64,000 nt of DNA from Fallopia convolvulus (Eukaryota; Streptophyta; Magnoliopsida; Caryophyllales; Polygonaceae), in assembly GCA_964016875.1 (NCBI GenBank), contig OZ024728.1, forward strand, positions 9,598,272 to 9,662,271, given 5' to 3'. Under the pieces are notes generated by a model. The model was given only the letters and a program-made list of their open reading frames with translations, was not told the origin of the DNA and searched no databases. A program made the translations under genes and the position numbers. Below are positions 38,347-53,863 of the stretch, piece by piece; the stretch's first letter is position 1; each line of letters begins with the position of its first letter.

Positions 38347-39996
38347 TCATGGAAGTATCAAATTCTCAACTCTGTCTACCAACCCATAAGGGGGCAAACA
38401 AAGGAAAAAGTAATGAAATCCATGGAACCAAACAAAGAACAAGAGCTTAAATTTTGAATTTCCATCCTTCAGAACCCTTTTGCTTCCAAAAAGACTTATT
38501 ACAGGTTCATCATTTTGCATTGCAAAGCAGAAATAGTTATAGTTGGACAGCAACTCAACTTTGGAGCTATCAAAAAAACAAGACAGCCAAAGGAGCCATT
38601 GAATCCGACCACAACTATGTCTGAACAATTTAAGAGCATACCAAAGGCCACACTTCCAAAGTATTCTTGAGAATTGAAGTAACAGAGACCAACCAAATGC
38701 CTTGCACCAGCCAAACAAAGCTGATACAAGCCACAGAGCAACCCTGAGAAAATTGGAGTAAGTTTCATAACAGGTTTCAAGATTTAGGTTCATGCTTATC
38801 CCAATCCAAAGACTGCACAAGATCTCAACCTTATATATGAAACCAAAGGCCCATATACTTAGGAAATCTTGATACAAACCAAGAACCAAGACAAGAAGTT
38901 TGGATGAGAGGGTTAGAAAGACATTACCTTGAAGAGGATTCCAACAAAGATTCACCACCCCAACCAGAACAAGAGAACCACAACAACCGACAGAGTACAC
39001 ATCAGGCTCAAAACATAATTGACTGAACATAAGATAATAAAATCGTCCAACACAAAAAAAGTCATAAAAGGATAATACTCCGAACCTTCTCCGCAAAAAT
39101 AAAGCAAAGAAGGTAAGAGATAGAGCAATATCCTGCATCAAGGGCACCCACAAACCTTGTATAAGTCCACAACAACAAATTAAGAAGCAACATATTTCAT
39201 CTGTAGAAGAAAACTCATGGGTAGAGAATTTAATTGGAGCACTTTTCTGTAAAATTTTGATCCAAATGTTCAATAAGATTTCATCATGATAATTTTCATT
39301 CTTTGCCAGCATCGAAATTGACAAGCTCTCAATCTTGCTAGACAAGGATGTCACGCAAGAGAGAAATAGACCAACACGAGGAAAGCAAAGAAACTTTTGA
39401 AACAACAACCACAAATAACAAAAAGAAAAAACAAGAAGAGAATAAGAAGGATTCAACACATAACCTGATAAATCTGAGATCCAAAAACGAGAAGAAAGGC
39501 AAGATAAACTCTTGCCTTTCCACAGACGCCTAAGAACAGCAATCAACTTGACCATAGCTTCCCCAAATAAAGAGGAAACCAAATCCTCAGGATCTGGATT
39601 AAAAGATAGAGTCTCAACTAGGTCACAACGGGCAACAATACGAAGACTCAACTTCAAGCCATTAGCAAAGAGAACAAGAAGCCAAAGCACCTCAGAGGCA
39701 CATAGAACGCCAAGTTCCACATCAGATTCGATAATAGCAAACAAACTCAAGACCGCATCCAGCACCACATCAAAAGAGAAACCCACTGACTGAATTTTCA
39801 AATTCCAATTCTCAAATAAAGAGAACAAGAACCACCGAAGAAGAACATGATCATAAAAGGTTGATAACAATGCCAAAGCCCCGGAAATAACAAAAGTAGA
39901 TCTAGAAACCAGATCTGCTTTGAAAGGCCGACAAAGAACATTGCCAAAAGGTTCAAAAGAAGGTTTAGGGTTTTGGATGTAAGACAAAGATCCCAC
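38347..39996 (-). other. 549-aa hydrophobic ORF, copy 3
   Basis: Open frame preserved with identical translation to copy 1. Confidence 0.35.
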
Positions 39997-40193
39997 ACTC
40001 CATAAAAGATGAAAAGGAAAGAAATCAATGTATCAAAAAGTTCATTACGTACTAACATGAATAACAGAAAAAGCATGATCATTTCATGATCTTTACACAT
40101 GATCATTTTCTTATCTTCCAATGAGTTTATAGTTTGTAGTTCAGATTTTCTAACCTATACCTTTAGGGCATAAGATAAACATCTTGTTTTAAA

Positions 40194-41344
40194 AAGATTT
40201 GATATTTTTATTTATTTAGAGATTGAAATCTTTTTTACGACAGGTTTATTCGTTTTCTTTTAGGGTTTTAGGGTTTTAATTTTTATTTGGATATCAATTT
40301 AATAATAGTATAAATATCAAGACATGACTTCTAATAAACAAAAATTTATGTAGATAGCATTCATATAAATTATATTGTTTTAAAGTATGAAGCTTTTGAT
40401 TGTTAGAAAATGTCTTACAAGAAGAATATAAAAGGATTTTATATTAGGTTATATCTCTAAATATAGTGGATTTAAAAATAATATAATAAGTATAGACATA
40501 AAATTTATTAATAATGATGGTGGTTATGATAATAATATTTGATATATAATAAGATATTAAGTATGCTAGTTGTTAACAGGTATCTTGTATAGAAAGATAT
40601 AAAAGATAGAGAAGATAATATTATGATCTAAGTTTAATTAAATAAATTATATAATCTTGGTTATAAAATAATGTTTTAAGACATGATTCTATTAATTATG
40701 AACTAAAAGTATGGGAGAACCTATTTAAATAAGATAATTTTATTAGCATATCAAACCATATGGAAAGCTATATTATAAAGTTATCTAGAAAACCCTATAT
40801 ATGGAAAGTAATAGAAAAAGATATCTTCTAGTATTTTTAATCTATCTACTAATATTTTTGTCTTTATATTACTTGTATTTTTTTAAGGAGTTAATGAGAA
40901 ATACTATAATAAGGTTATGTTATAGATATTATTGATAAAAGATAATATTATAAAAATACTATATGAGATATTAAATACTAAGGGCGTTTTAGATTTTTTA
41001 CACATCCTAAGAGGACTTTATTAATAACTATATTTCTTGTAATGTTGAAAACTATATTATAAGATTTTATAAAGATATTCCTTGCTTAATTATATTAATT
41101 GGATAACAAGTTAAGATTATAAAGGAATATTTTAATAATTTAAGTAAATTATTATTTTGGGCTTTCAAAGAGGATAATAAATAATACAAAACTAAGGATT
41201 TTAAGGAATAAGAGGATATTACAATATTTTAAAATAATAATAAGGAATATTATTATTTTATTCTCATCCAACTAAATTATTAATATAATAATTTAGAAAA
41301 TTAATCTCTTAAGAAGAATAAAAGAGATTGGTCTTAACTTTAGA
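40194..41344. other. AT-rich block, copy 3
   Basis: Nothing recognised beyond extreme AT content. Confidence 0.5.
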
Positions 41345-42855
41345 AGAATTCGGAAATTCTTAATAAAGTTATCGGATTATCTCGTGTCTTTAGGTCGAGT
41401 TTCCTTTCCAAGTCGTGAACAACGTTTCCGCTATCTCGCTAGTCCGCTATCGTAAAAGCAAAGGCAAGTGGAATTTCTCCTTGTAGCCTTAATAAACTCG
41501 TTTCGTGAAATTTCTCGATGTTGGGAACAACTTGTTTGCTAATAATAAAACAAACCTAGGAATATCGATTGCTAGAATTAATGACCCCATTGTTATCGTT
41601 ATTCCTTTATTTAAATATTCAATAGGACTATTATGCTAGTCTTGTTTGTGACCTTGATTGTTTACGATCTCTTTTCGATATCGGTTTGGATGAAATAGTG
41701 AGGGGTGCGGGCCTAACCCGACACCTCTATATAACCAATCAAAAAAAGTCGTATTGCCACCTTGCCTAAATTACGACTTGTCGATCATGATCCATGTCCG
41801 CTCCTACGCCTCGGAGGGATGTATGCACCCTAGCTAGGTGCCGGAACTTCGTTCCTGTCAGTGGTTCGGGCTAGTACATGGCCCCCCACACTCTTAAAAT
41901 ACGTCACCCTAAGTGAAAGTTTTCATCACTATACAAGATAAGTGCCCAATGCACATTTAAAAGACACCAAAACCGGGCCGATCTCAAATGATCGACCCGA
42001 CTCTCGGTTCGCAAGGGCGCGAGAGGTTTTCAAAAATTTGTATGAATTAATAATGTTCCCAACATACTTCCTACTCTAAAAAGTAGTCTACAATCTCGTA
42101 GTTCTTCTCTGGATTAACGAGCTATCTCCTCTCGAGATATGCACATTTCTCCGTCGCGATAAGCCCCACATAAAGACCTATACCTTAAAAACACATCCCG
42201 ATAATATCTCTCTCGAATGTTATAAATTATCATAATACCCTTGAGAATTTCCATTCTCACTTGCTTAGTCTCCTTAGACTAATTCCCCTACTTCCGCATT
42301 TTTGCCTGGTATTTCTCACCCTTCGCGACAAATGCCAGACTGTAGGAAGGTGCACCGAAGTGTTGAAGACAAAGTCCAGAAGGTTCGAGAAGTGTTAGGT
42401 GAGAATCAAAGGTCAAGGCAAGACGACGTTGAAGGAAGGAAGGAATTCTCATAAGAGCGAGGCATTCCGAAGATAGTGCACCAGCTCTTCCCTTTTTAAA
42501 ACCAAGCAAATCATCATCACATGAGTTGTCTTGGGAAAACATACTTGTATTTTTAATTACGTCTTTTAAACCCTTTCTAAATGGGCTTTACTTTCCGCTG
42601 CTACATTTGTAAAACGACTCTCAATGTAATGAACGAAAGTTCTTATCAATAAATAAAATTCCGCTTTTAGTCAATTTCATCTTCAATTAAAGAACCAAGT
42701 CTCATTCGTGAGCATATGTTTACTTATGTAACGTTTATGTAAATTTCCGCATTTCTATAAGTTTTAATATCATTATAAAGCCTAGGGTGACTTTGGACGG
42801 TAAAATCCGAGGTCACTGGCGGTAATACCCAATGTTGCAAAATAGGGGTGTTACA
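41345..42855. mobile_element. LTR-like fragment at the copy 3/copy 4 join
   Basis: Right terminus GGGGTGTTACA at 42855; inverted pair at 41518-41528 and 42055-42065. Confidence 0.45.
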
Positions 42856-44997
42856 CTTTATTCAAGGCAAAAACTCCCTAAAACCATAGCCTAAACATGG
42901 CAAAACAAACAAGAGTTTTCATGATCAAATTCAAGTCTCCCTAATTAAGGGAAAAACGTCCCTTTTAAAAGAAAAGAGCTCCCAACAAAAGGCTCTTCAA
43001 TAACCAGCAATAAACACATAATTGATGGTAAAAGACCCTTGGAAAACCGGCATTAAATGCATCTTGATATTGGCACACAAGGACACCCATCACGGCGCAA
43101 CGCCAGGTGCCCGGCATGGCCACGACGCGCCCGGTGACTAGCAACGTGCACTCCATGTTGTCTTCTTGTTTGATCGGCGCTCCCTGGACCAAGAGACCAT
43201 GTTGAAGCTCTTCTTGCAAAACACGAGCTCGAGCCCTAGTGATCCGCCCTAAATAAGGCCAAGTATCGTCGGTGCGCCTCGGTGGCTCGGTACCGAGGTT
43301 GGGCAGCTCGGTACCTAGGCTAAAGAGTCGCAAGGCAACTCAGTACCGGGGCTGGATGGCTCGGTACCCTGGACGTATGGTCGGTACCGTGAGTGGATGG
43401 CTCGGTAACGAAGGCGTCTGGGCCATGATGTGGCTCGTGAGGCATGGTCACATCAATAGGGCTAAAGTACAGGGGCCAAGTGACCATTTGCAACAAGTAC
43501 AGGGGACCGTTTATATATTTAGCCTTTATTTGTTTATTTATTTTGTGAAAGTATTTTGTCCAAATTACAAAGTACTCCGTAATATTTTAGGATGCTCACA
43601 CTATTTTCCAATCAAATTAATGGGCAGTCACTCTTTACGATAGTAAAAATTTCATGCTATCAAAAGTTATAATATTTAAAAAATAAGGGATTTTAATCCA
43701 ATTTAAGGTGATTGCGTAATAATTAAAACCTTACGCCACTACGTATTGTGACATTACGCTATACAATAGCATGAAATTGCAATTCGAAGCATCAGAAAAT
43801 GGATCGGCCCATGGAGGAAGTCAGGCCTGCCCGTGGCGTGATCTCACGACATCAAAGGGAGTAAGATTTGGACTTGGCGTGAGGGGCCATTGGGGCGAGT
43901 CAATTGAGCTGACCCATGAGAAAGATCGTGCCATGTGATGGCTTGACATAACGTCATGCGGTGGCATTAAAATATGCATTATAATCCACGACATCATCTT
44001 CCTCCCTTGTTCCTGTTACGAAACCCTAGTTGTTGCTTCGATTCCGATTTTCCAATCATCAATTACGGCTCTGATTACAAGTGAAATTCCACAAAATTCC
44101 TAGAGGGGGGAGAAAGAGAGGGGACAAAATAGGAGGGTGGGTGCTACTAGAGGCATGATTTCGCAAAGTGCAGGTGGCGAGATGTCCGAACTCGAGGCGG
44201 CACAATTTCATAAGGGGAGGGCAATACATGGCTTCGTTCCAAGCGAGTAGCCGGAAGTCAGGATCAGGCCACCCAATCTCACCAGTCTTATCACTCTCTC
44301 GTGGTATCTCTCGTAGTTCTCCTTATCCTCGTCCACGAACGCAAAGTCGTAACTTCGCCTTCATTCCCTTTCTCTATAACAACAAATTTGCATTATGTTA
44401 TCTATATAACTAACTAAACTATCTAGTTAATTAATTAGTTAATGACTAGCATAAGTACTCGTACCCTGTACTGGTTTGGTTAAATATAAATAATTTATTA
44501 CTTATTTGAATATAAACAAAATTATTGAAACTCAATGTTTTATTTTCTCCTTTATTAAAAGGAAATGAATTAGTTTAACAATTTTTTAATTTGTATATAT
44601 ATGTTTAAATTAAAAATACATATACATAAATGATCAAAAAAGTTTAATTATAGTATATATAATTTTTTTGTCATGTGATTTGAATATATAATTAATTTAG
44701 AAAATGTGTAATTAATCAATGAGGGATGAGATAAGAATGAACTGAAGATAATAATAAATAATTAGTTAAGAATAATCAATTGATCGATTCCACACCAACT
44801 GGTCCACGGACAAATGAAATATTACTGCAATTCAATTGAATATTACCACAATTCAATTCAATTCGAAATCTTCATTTGTCTGTGGACCAGTTGGTGTGGA
44901 ATCAATTGAATATTACCACAATTATATTCAATTCAATTTCAAATCTTGTATCCACGAAAAAATGCATTATATAACTATGAAATGAATTTGGTTTATG
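42856..44997. other. Spacer, copy 4 (minisatellite, inverted repeat, hairpin)
   Basis: No gene recognised. Minisatellite 43285-43420, inverted-repeat element 43648-43778, long hairpin 44786-44903. Confidence 0.6.
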
Positions 44998-45041
44998 TTT
45001 TTTTTTATACAATGAGCTACAAGCTCATTACAAGGCAAACA

Positions 45042-48000
45042 TTAGGCCGCCTTTAAGAAACAAGGCCAGCCTAAATCATCACAGTGGATGATCTTTAAGA
45101 AATGCAACAGGAGAAGAAAAGAAAAATACGAGTCCCTAGAATTACAAATACTAGAATCTAAAACATTCGAAAAAGAAGGAGAAGAAACAATAGCATGACG
45201 AAACCGCGGAATATTGACATGCCTTCTGGCTAAGAAATCAGCCGCAGAATTACATTCCCTGAAACAATGGAAAAACACCACATCATCGAACCCCCTAACC
45301 AAGTTCCTAATCTCTTTAACTAATATATTAATTTCCCATGGAATTTTCCAAATGTTTTTCAAAGAATTAATAAGCACTAAATTATCTCCCTCTACTATTA
45401 ATTGTTTAATATTTAATCGATAAGCCTCTTTCATACCTTGTAACAACGCTAAGGAGTCTGCCTGAAGAATTGTCATAGGATTGACTTTCTGACGATCAAT
45501 GCTAATAATAGTACTAATGTGATTTCTTATTATATGACTTGTAAATGTATTAGAGTTGTTTTGTTTAGAAGCATCAAAATTTAATTTATACCAATCAATA
45601 GGTGGTTTTATCCAGGCAACACTATTCTTCCTTTTCCGCAGACCACCAACCGGCCGATCAAGTTTTTTGACTTGAGAAGCAACCCAAAAAGAATGTTCCC
45701 TAACAACTAATTCACTAGGACTTAAGTTAGAACTCCGATTGCCATGGTTAAAAATAATATCATTCCTATGATTCCAAATAAACCACCACAAGAAGCAAAG
45801 AACGTCACTCTTAGCATTTGCATTTAACGTGGAAATCAAATTATCATTAAAACCACCCAAAGAAACAATGTAAAAGGAAACATTTAATTTTAATTCTAAC
45901 GTTGAGATCATTTTCTGAGTAAAGGGACACTAGAAGAAGAAGTGATTTATAGTTTCATCATTTGAATCACATAGAGAACAGGTATGAGGAACCGAGTTAT
46001 AAAATCTATTAATTCTTTCAGTTGTCGGTAGACAATCCGTACATGCTTTCCAAATAAAATTTTGAATTTTCGGAGGAAGTTTAGATTTCCAAATCCAAGA
46101 AAAAACTGAATACGGTAAATGTCGTTTAGAATTGATTAGCTCTGAAGCTGATTTAACAGAGAAGACACCATCCGACGCAGGCGTCCAAATTAAAGTATCC
46201 TCAATATTAGCAGTCGGTATTAGTAAGCAAGTGATTTTTTGAACAACCCAAGGTGGCAATAATAATTGTAAAGCACCAACGTCCCAAGTTTTATCAATAT
46301 TTATAAACTTTTGAACTTTGAGATTTAAATCTCCATTATCAAAAAACTCCAACAGATTTAAATTATCAATCCACACATCAGACCAAAAATTAATCTTGCA
46401 TCCATTTCCTACTAACCATTTTAAACCTTTGGAAAAGGGTTCCCTTATACTCAACAAGCGACCAAACTGCCAAGAAGAGGTTTTTTGTTTAAAATTTAAA
46501 ATATGTTGGGAGTGAAGATATTTTTCATCTATTATTTTGACCCAAATATTAAGGGGTTCATTCAGAAGTTTCCACAATAATTTCATCTGAAGTGCTACAT
46601 TATTATTATAGGTTGTTCTTAACCCAATACCACCATTTTCTTTAGGGGGACAAATCTTATCCCAGCTAATAAGAGGATGATGATTCGGAGTAAACTTATT
46701 CCAAAAAAAGGATTTATTAACTTTATCTATTTCATCACAAATACCTCTCGAAAGTAAAAAAACTTTGCAATAAATAACTAACCTGACCCATTAGATTTGA
46801 CTGGATCAACACTGTCCTGCCTACTTGAGAAATAGAATTAGCCTTCCATTGGGATAACTGGTGTTTAAGTTTAGTAATTAGATCGTTAAACATCATATTT
46901 TGGACCCTTCCTTTCAAAATCGGAATGCCTAGATATTTCTCCATAGAGGTGGTTATTTGAACGTTAAGGATACTAGCAAGAAACAAAGTTGTAGGGAGCG
47001 AGATATTTAATGAAGTCTGAAAGGAACTCTTATTATAGTTAATTGAAAGACCAGAAAGGGTACTAAATTTATGTAGAAAAGCCTTAATAAAATGCATATT
47101 GTGTTGGGTTGCATTTGCAAAAATAATAGTGTCATCCGCAAAACTTAGGAATGGAATACAAGTTCCATTTCTAACTAAACGAATACCAACTCTTGAAGAA
47201 GTCTGTGATGATTCATATTGCAAGGATCTTGCAAAATATTCCATAGCTAGAATGAAGATAAAAGGAGACATTGGGTCTCACTGCCTAATACCACATTCTG
47301 GGATAAATTCCGGCCCATGCTCATTATTAATGAGAACCGACGAGGATGAAGTAGTGATACAAGTCATAATAAGATGAACCCACTGATTACAGAAACCAAA
47401 TTTTAATAGTATTTTCCGTATAAAAGTCCAATCTATCTTGTCATAAGCCTTCTCCATATCAATTTTAAGAGCCATCCAACCTTTAATTCCTTGTTTTTTC
47501 TTATGGAAGGAATGAAAGATTTCATGAACTATTAAGATATTGTCCTGAATTAGTCTTCCTTGGACAAAAGCTCCTTGCAGAGGATGTATTAAGGACGGTA
47601 AAATATTAGCCATTCTAGAAGCAATAATTTTAGTTATCAATTTATAATTTGTATTACAAAGACTTATAGGTCGATAGTGACCAATCACTAATGGATTATT
47701 ATTTTTAGGTATTAGGGTTATAAAAGATTTATTAATAGACTGTAGCATATGTCCAGAATGAAAAAATGCATTAACCGTATGCCAGTAATGTTGGAAAAAC
47801 TCAGCGGTGAACCCATCAGGGCCCGGAGTTTTATCAGAAGCTAAATTAAACATAGCATTTTTAATTTCTATAGGAGAAGGAGATTTACAAAGGGAATTAT
47901 TATCTTCCATAGTTACTAGACTAGGAATAATATCCAGATCATTATTATTAATTATACATAATGGATTTCTTTTAAATCTCATGCTCATTTCCTGGGATAT

Positions 48001-49070
48001 ATTATTTGAAATAGAAACGTGATAAAAAATAACCGAACCTTGTGAAGTTGTAAACTGAGTTACTCTTTGTTTGAAAGACCTAATTTTAGAAATGGATTGA
48101 AAATACTTTGTATTTTTATCCAGATTTTGCAAATGTTTTACTTTGGCTTGTTGCTTCCAAAACGTATTTTGAAACTGAAGAAGTGCATTATATTTATTTA
48201 AATGACGCTGAAGTTTAGTAATTATACCATAATTATTTGGACTACGCAGTAATTCATCTTGAAGTAGTTGAAGTTGATTCAAAGCTATTTTTAATTGTTC
48301 ATAATTATTATTAATATGGTGTTTAGCCCAAACTTTTATATATTTTTTTAATAAATTCATTTTCATCGAAACTTTAAACATAAACGAACCATCTAACCTA
48401 TATTTCCAAACTTTATTTACCAATTTTCCAAGCTCTGGTTTTAAAAGCCATGCATTTTCAAACCGAAAGGGAATTTTTTTAAAGGAATGAACATTATTTA
48501 ATTTAAAGGATATAATGCAATGATCCGAGGTTGTAAAGGGATGATGGTGTACTACTAAAGCAGGAAAATACGAGATTAGATCCTGGTGAATTAAGACTCT
48601 GTCTAATTTTTCAAACGTATTGATTGATGAGGTAGAACTTTTCCGCCAAGTAAAGGGAAAACCCGAGGTTGGTACATTTAATAAGTTCAATTGTGACATA
48701 ATATTATTTAGTCTTACATATCTAGAATTTAAAGGGGGAGAGCCACCCTGTTTATCATGAGCAAAGTTTATTTCATTTAAGTCACCAATTATTAGAAACG
48801 GTAAATTAGAAGATATTAGAATTTGACATAATTGATTCCAATAAGCACTCTTTTCATCTTCTCTAAATGGAGCATAAACAAAAGTTAAAAGCATTACTAT
48901 TTCTTTAAAAGTGTATTTTAAAATAATTAAATTGGTAGAATTATAATAGAGATCACAATTTTGGGTAAAGGAATTTTGCATTAAAAGAACCCATATTCCA
49001 CCCTTAGAACCAATACTAGGACTAAAGACAATTTTTTGAAACCCGCATTTTTGCCATGAATTGATAAACG
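45042..49070 (-). pseudogene. LINE ORF2 main part, copy 4
   Basis: TGA 47278-47280, frameshift near 46738-46762, TAG 45930-45932. No private change noticed here. Confidence 0.85.
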
Positions 49071-51296
49071 TGTGATACTCGGGTTCTCAAAAATTCGATA
49101 ATTGATTTCCGTCCCAATTTCTTTAATGAGTTTACTTTAATTCTAGTTTACTTTAATTCTACCCTTTTTATTTTATTGTTTGGCCTAGACCTAACAAGAT
49201 CTCCCTTCTTTCTTGAGTAGTTGGGCCGAAAGCCCATGTGGCTAGCAAATAGCAAGCCCGATTTTAAGCCTTCTATTTTTCGCCCTCTTATTACTCTCTC
49301 AGCCTCGAATCCCTCTAGCCTTAATTCCTTGTGCCGCCTCTCCTCACCTTCTACCTTCTTAGAGAGATTGCACGAGACCGACCGCGTCTCGGGGAACGAG
49401 AGCCGTCCACCGTTTAAGCCAAAGCGCCGGTCGTGGATCCGCTCGGGTTTGTAGATCAGATCCACCGGATCTCACGTGGTCTCCGCGTTTTCTTTCCACC
49501 ATCTTCGCCTCTGTCCTCCATCGAACTTAGGTCGAGGAAATCCTCGGGTCTGTGCGCAAGCTCACCTAATATTTTCCCCTAAACTCATTCCAAGACACCG
49601 ATTCAAGGTTCGAAATTAAGACTGAATTTTTCTTGTTGTGCAATTTCTCGTTTGTTTAAATGAAGTTATTGGGTAGTTTTAGTCTGGATTTTAGTTCCGC
49701 ACTCTTGTATACCTTGTCTGGCTTACGGGGTGATCTTAATTTCGGGTTCTTTTATGCTGGAGTGGAGTTTTATTTGTTCTCAACCAGAATGTATATATAT
49801 TTATATTACTGTTTTAAAATTAGCTTGTATACAGGAAGTTGTTATAAGCATAGTGGTTGTTTGGTCAAGTAATGTTATAGACGTCTTGTATCTGAACTAG
49901 CTAGTAAATTGCAATGTTAATCATAGTGGCAATAGATGGAAATTCTAATTTGGAAGTGTTAAGAAAAACCGATCAGAGAGGTAATTAATTAATCTATGGG
50001 GTTTGTGTATTTCTAAATTAAAGGTATTCTAGTTACATAGCATATAGCGTGATTAGTATATGTGCTATTAAGTGGAGCTAGTTTAGTAGTTCCGTAGAGT
50101 TTTTAATTAAACAATTATTTATGAAGTCAACTTGTATTGATTACTGAATTTTAAATACCACCTATTAAACTGTTTAGGGAATATTGTCCGTTCAGGTTCT
50201 TAGCCTTTCGTATTTCTCAGACATCCTTCACTTAAGGTAAGTCGTTTTTTCGACTTGCTCGGTTCTTTTCTACCCTGTTAGATTACGTGCCGTTATTGTA
50301 GGGCGGGTTTTGAAAACTAGTCCCGAATAGTTTTTTTTTTATTTATTGTTTTGAACTTCTTGAATGGTTGTGTGCGTAAAGTGGTTTTGAAAGTATTTTT
50401 ATCGGAAGGTATTTTTGGAAACGTTTTCTCTGTGCTGGTACCGTTTCCGACACGGCCCATCGTAGCTGGCGTTGAGTAAGAGTTGGCTACGTTGACCCGT
50501 GTGGCAGGGAAACCGTGCCCCTTCAAAACGAAAAATATTATTTGTGTGTTTTGGCAAGTGCTCCAGTAGAGGCTTAGCCGGGGTTAGAAGGGAGATTGTG
50601 AAGTGGAGTGAGAGGGTCTGCCTCTGCACTCGGCGCGGTGATGAGCGCCTTGGAAGTCGGATTGTGAAAAAGGAGGAATTGCATTGTTATGAGGTTGTGA
50701 TTGTAAATGTGTATGTGGCTATGTGTGACTAATGATAACTGACTTAGGTATTGACTTTTAGAGTTATGATTGCGATTGTGGATTTGTATGTTTACTTTAA
50801 GAATGTTTTCAAAACGTTCTGCAATTTCCGTATTCTCTCTAACTTGGTAGATTAGAAGCTGACCCTTCGGGGAATATTTTTCAGTTTCAGGTATGAACCA
50901 GGGAGCTGTGCAGGAACCGAGGCCAGATGGCGGGCCGGAGCGGTAAAGAGCGCGTGTCATAGCGGGATGGGTTTTTACGTTATTTTATTTATGACTTTCT
51001 AGGATATTGTTTTATTATTACGCTAGAGTTGGTATTATGACTTGTCTTTTGTTCTATCGGATGATTTTATTGTTGGTGGTGATTCATCGGATTCGGGATA
51101 TTTATATTTAGGTTTTCGGGAATTCATGCATAACTACGTTTTCTATATTTTTATTAAAAGAAAGGTTGGATGTTTTATTAAGTTTTCTCGTCGTGCCCGC
51201 GTTGCAAGATCCTAAAGTGTGGTTGTCAACCTATTTAAATAGTACCTAGTAAGGTCTATTTCTAAGTAGCGTCCCGTCGGAAGTCGGGGTGTTACA
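49071..51296. mobile_element. Solo LTR, copy 4
   Basis: Same termini; AAACG at 49066-49070 and 51297-51301. Private A at 49564. Confidence 0.88.
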
Positions 51297-51301
51297 AAAC
51301 G

Positions 51302-51428
51302 GTTCTGTTTCTGATTTTGTTTCTGCTAAGCAAAGAATATGTAACTTGTTTCTTTTTCTAATAAATCCAACTTCTTCCCAAAAGTTGGATCTACGAACAC
51401 CCCTAGTATTCCAATAGGCAATACTCAT
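51302..51428 (-). pseudogene. LINE ORF2 start, copy 4
   Basis: Endonuclease N-terminus cut by the solo LTR, as in copy 1. Confidence 0.85.
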
Positions 51429-52108
51429 AAAAAACCTTGTATGAATAGTAACAGGTACTTTGTAAGGGTAATATGTAAATGAGTATATAGAGTAATTGAG
51501 CATAACTGATAAATAGGGATCATATTAACAAAACACATAACTTTCTTACTACTCCAATTTACGTAACTTAATTTCAAAATTTTAGCCCAAACTCGACCAC
51601 TCCACAGATTAGCGATATACAAACTCATAATACACTGAATCATAACAACAAAATACATCTTACAAATTCTTGATCGGAAAATAGGATAATATAATGAAAA
51701 AGTTTTATACTTAACAACTTCATAAGCAAAACATCTTGTAAACAAGTTCTTACAAGAGCAGAGCTGACTAAACAACATCAACATCCAATATGCTACATAT
51801 CCTGAATAAACCTGCAAACTGATCACATAATATCTATAAGAACTAATTTGCATCAACTTGAGGCATAACATACTCTTAGGTTGGAGAATAAAGGATAGAA
51901 GTAGTGAGCAACACCATTGATTGAAGGAAAGTAATAATAAAAAGGTTGAAACCATACATGTCTTCAAAAATTCATGTTTAGGTATGTGCATAAAACTCAT
52001 TTGAACTGCAAACTCACAATTTAGATGACAACACGATCCAAAAAGCCATTCAAATGATACTAAGTTGTGATTATAAATAAAATTAGGCCAAAAATAGAAG
52101 TGCACCAT
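51425..52108 (-). other. 227-aa hydrophobic ORF, copy 4
   Basis: Identical translation to copy 1. Confidence 0.35.
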
Positions 52109-52213
52109 AATTACTAGATAAAGGTGTATCTGGAGCCACCAAACTTTCAGAACAAGAAGAATATAACTTATTAACGCAAATTGTTCATCATTAAGTTTAG
52201 TATATTTGCAAGG

Positions 52214-53863
52214 TCATGGAAGTATCAAATTCTCAACTCTGTCTACCAACCCATAAGGGGGCAAACAAAGGAAAAAGTAATGAAATCCATGGAACCAAAC
52301 AAAGAACAAGAGCTTAAATTTTGAATTTCCATCCTTCAGAACCCTTTTGCTTCCAAAAAGACTTATTACAGGTTCATCATTTTGCATTGCAAAGCAGAAA
52401 TAGTTATAGTTGGACAGCAACTCAACTTTGGAGCTATCAAAAAAACAAGACAGCCAAAGGAGCCATTGAATCCGACCACAACTATGTCTGAACAATTTAA
52501 GAGCATACCAAAGGCCACACTTCCAAAGTATTCTTGAGAATTGAAGTAACAGAGACCAACCAAATGCCTTGCACCAGCCAAACAAAGCTGATACAAGCCA
52601 CAGAGCAACCCTGAGAAAATTGGAGTAAGTTTCATAACAGGTTTCAAGATTTAGGTTCATGCTTATCCCAATCCAAAGACTGCACAAGATCTCAACCTTA
52701 TATATGAAACCAAAGGCCCATATACTTAGGAAATCTTGATACAAACCAAGAACCAAGACAAGAAGTTTGGATGAGAGGGTTAGAAAGACATTACCTTGAA
52801 GAGGATTCCAACAAAGATTCACCACCCCAACCAGAACAAGAGAACCACAACAACCGACAGAGTACACATCAGGCTCAAAACATAATTGACTGAACATAAG
52901 ATAATAAAATCGTCCAACACAAAAAAAGTCATAAAAGGATAATACTCCGAACCTTCTCCGCAAAAATAAAGCAAAGAAGGTAAGAGATAGAGCAATATCC
53001 TGCATCAAGGGCACCCACAAACCTTGTATAAGTCCACAACAACAAATTAAGAAGCAACATATTTCATCTGTAGAAGAAAACTCATGGGTAGAGAATTTAA
53101 TTGGAGCACTTTTCTGTAAAATTTTGATCCAAATGTTCAATAAGATTTCATCATGATAATTTTCATTCTTTGCCAGCATCGAAATTGACAAGCTCTCAAT
53201 CTTGCTAGACAAGGATGTCACGCAAGAGAGAAATAGACCAACACGAGGAAAGCAAAGAAACTTTTGAAACAACAACCACAAATAACAAAAAGAAAAAACA
53301 AGAAGAGAATAAGAAGGATTCAACACATAACCTGATAAATCTGAGATCCAAAAACGAGAAGAAAGGCAAGATAAACTCTTGCCTTTCCACAGACGCCTAA
53401 GAACAGCAATCAACTTGACCATAGCTTCCCCAAATAAAGAGGAAACCAAATCCTCAGGATCTGGATTAAAAGATAGAGTCTCAACTAGGTCACAACGGGC
53501 AACAATACGAAGACTCAACTTCAAGCCATTAGCAAAGAGAACAAGAAGCCAAAGCACCTCAGAGGCACATAGAACGCCAAGTTCCACATCAGATTCGATA
53601 ATAGCAAACAAACTCAAGACCGCATCCAGCACCACATCAAAAGAGAAACCCACTGACTGAATTTTCAAATTCCAATTCTCAAATAAAGAGAACAAGAACC
53701 ACCGAAGAAGAACATGATCATAAAAGGTTGATAACAATGCCAAAGCCCCGGAAATAACAAAAGTAGATCTAGAAACCAGATCTGCTTTGAAAGGCCGACA
53801 AAGAACATTGCCAAAAGGTTCAAAAGAAGGTTTAGGGTTTTGGATGTAAGACAAAGATCCCAC
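52214..53863 (-). other. 549-aa hydrophobic ORF, copy 4
   Basis: Open frame preserved with identical translation to copy 1. Confidence 0.35.

Larger units (their letters stand above)
27735..41601. repeat. Tandem unit, copy 3
   Basis: Third full unit. Private bases were noticed at 33184 (T, C elsewhere; Gly to Asp in the LINE remnant) and 36026 (G, T elsewhere; inside the solo LTR). It has C at 33270, shared with copies 4 and 5. Confidence 0.97.
44998..51428 (-). mobile_element. LINE, copy 4
   Basis: Same dead element; poly(A) side at 44998, terminal hairpin 45011-45029, solo LTR at 49071-51296. Confidence 0.88.
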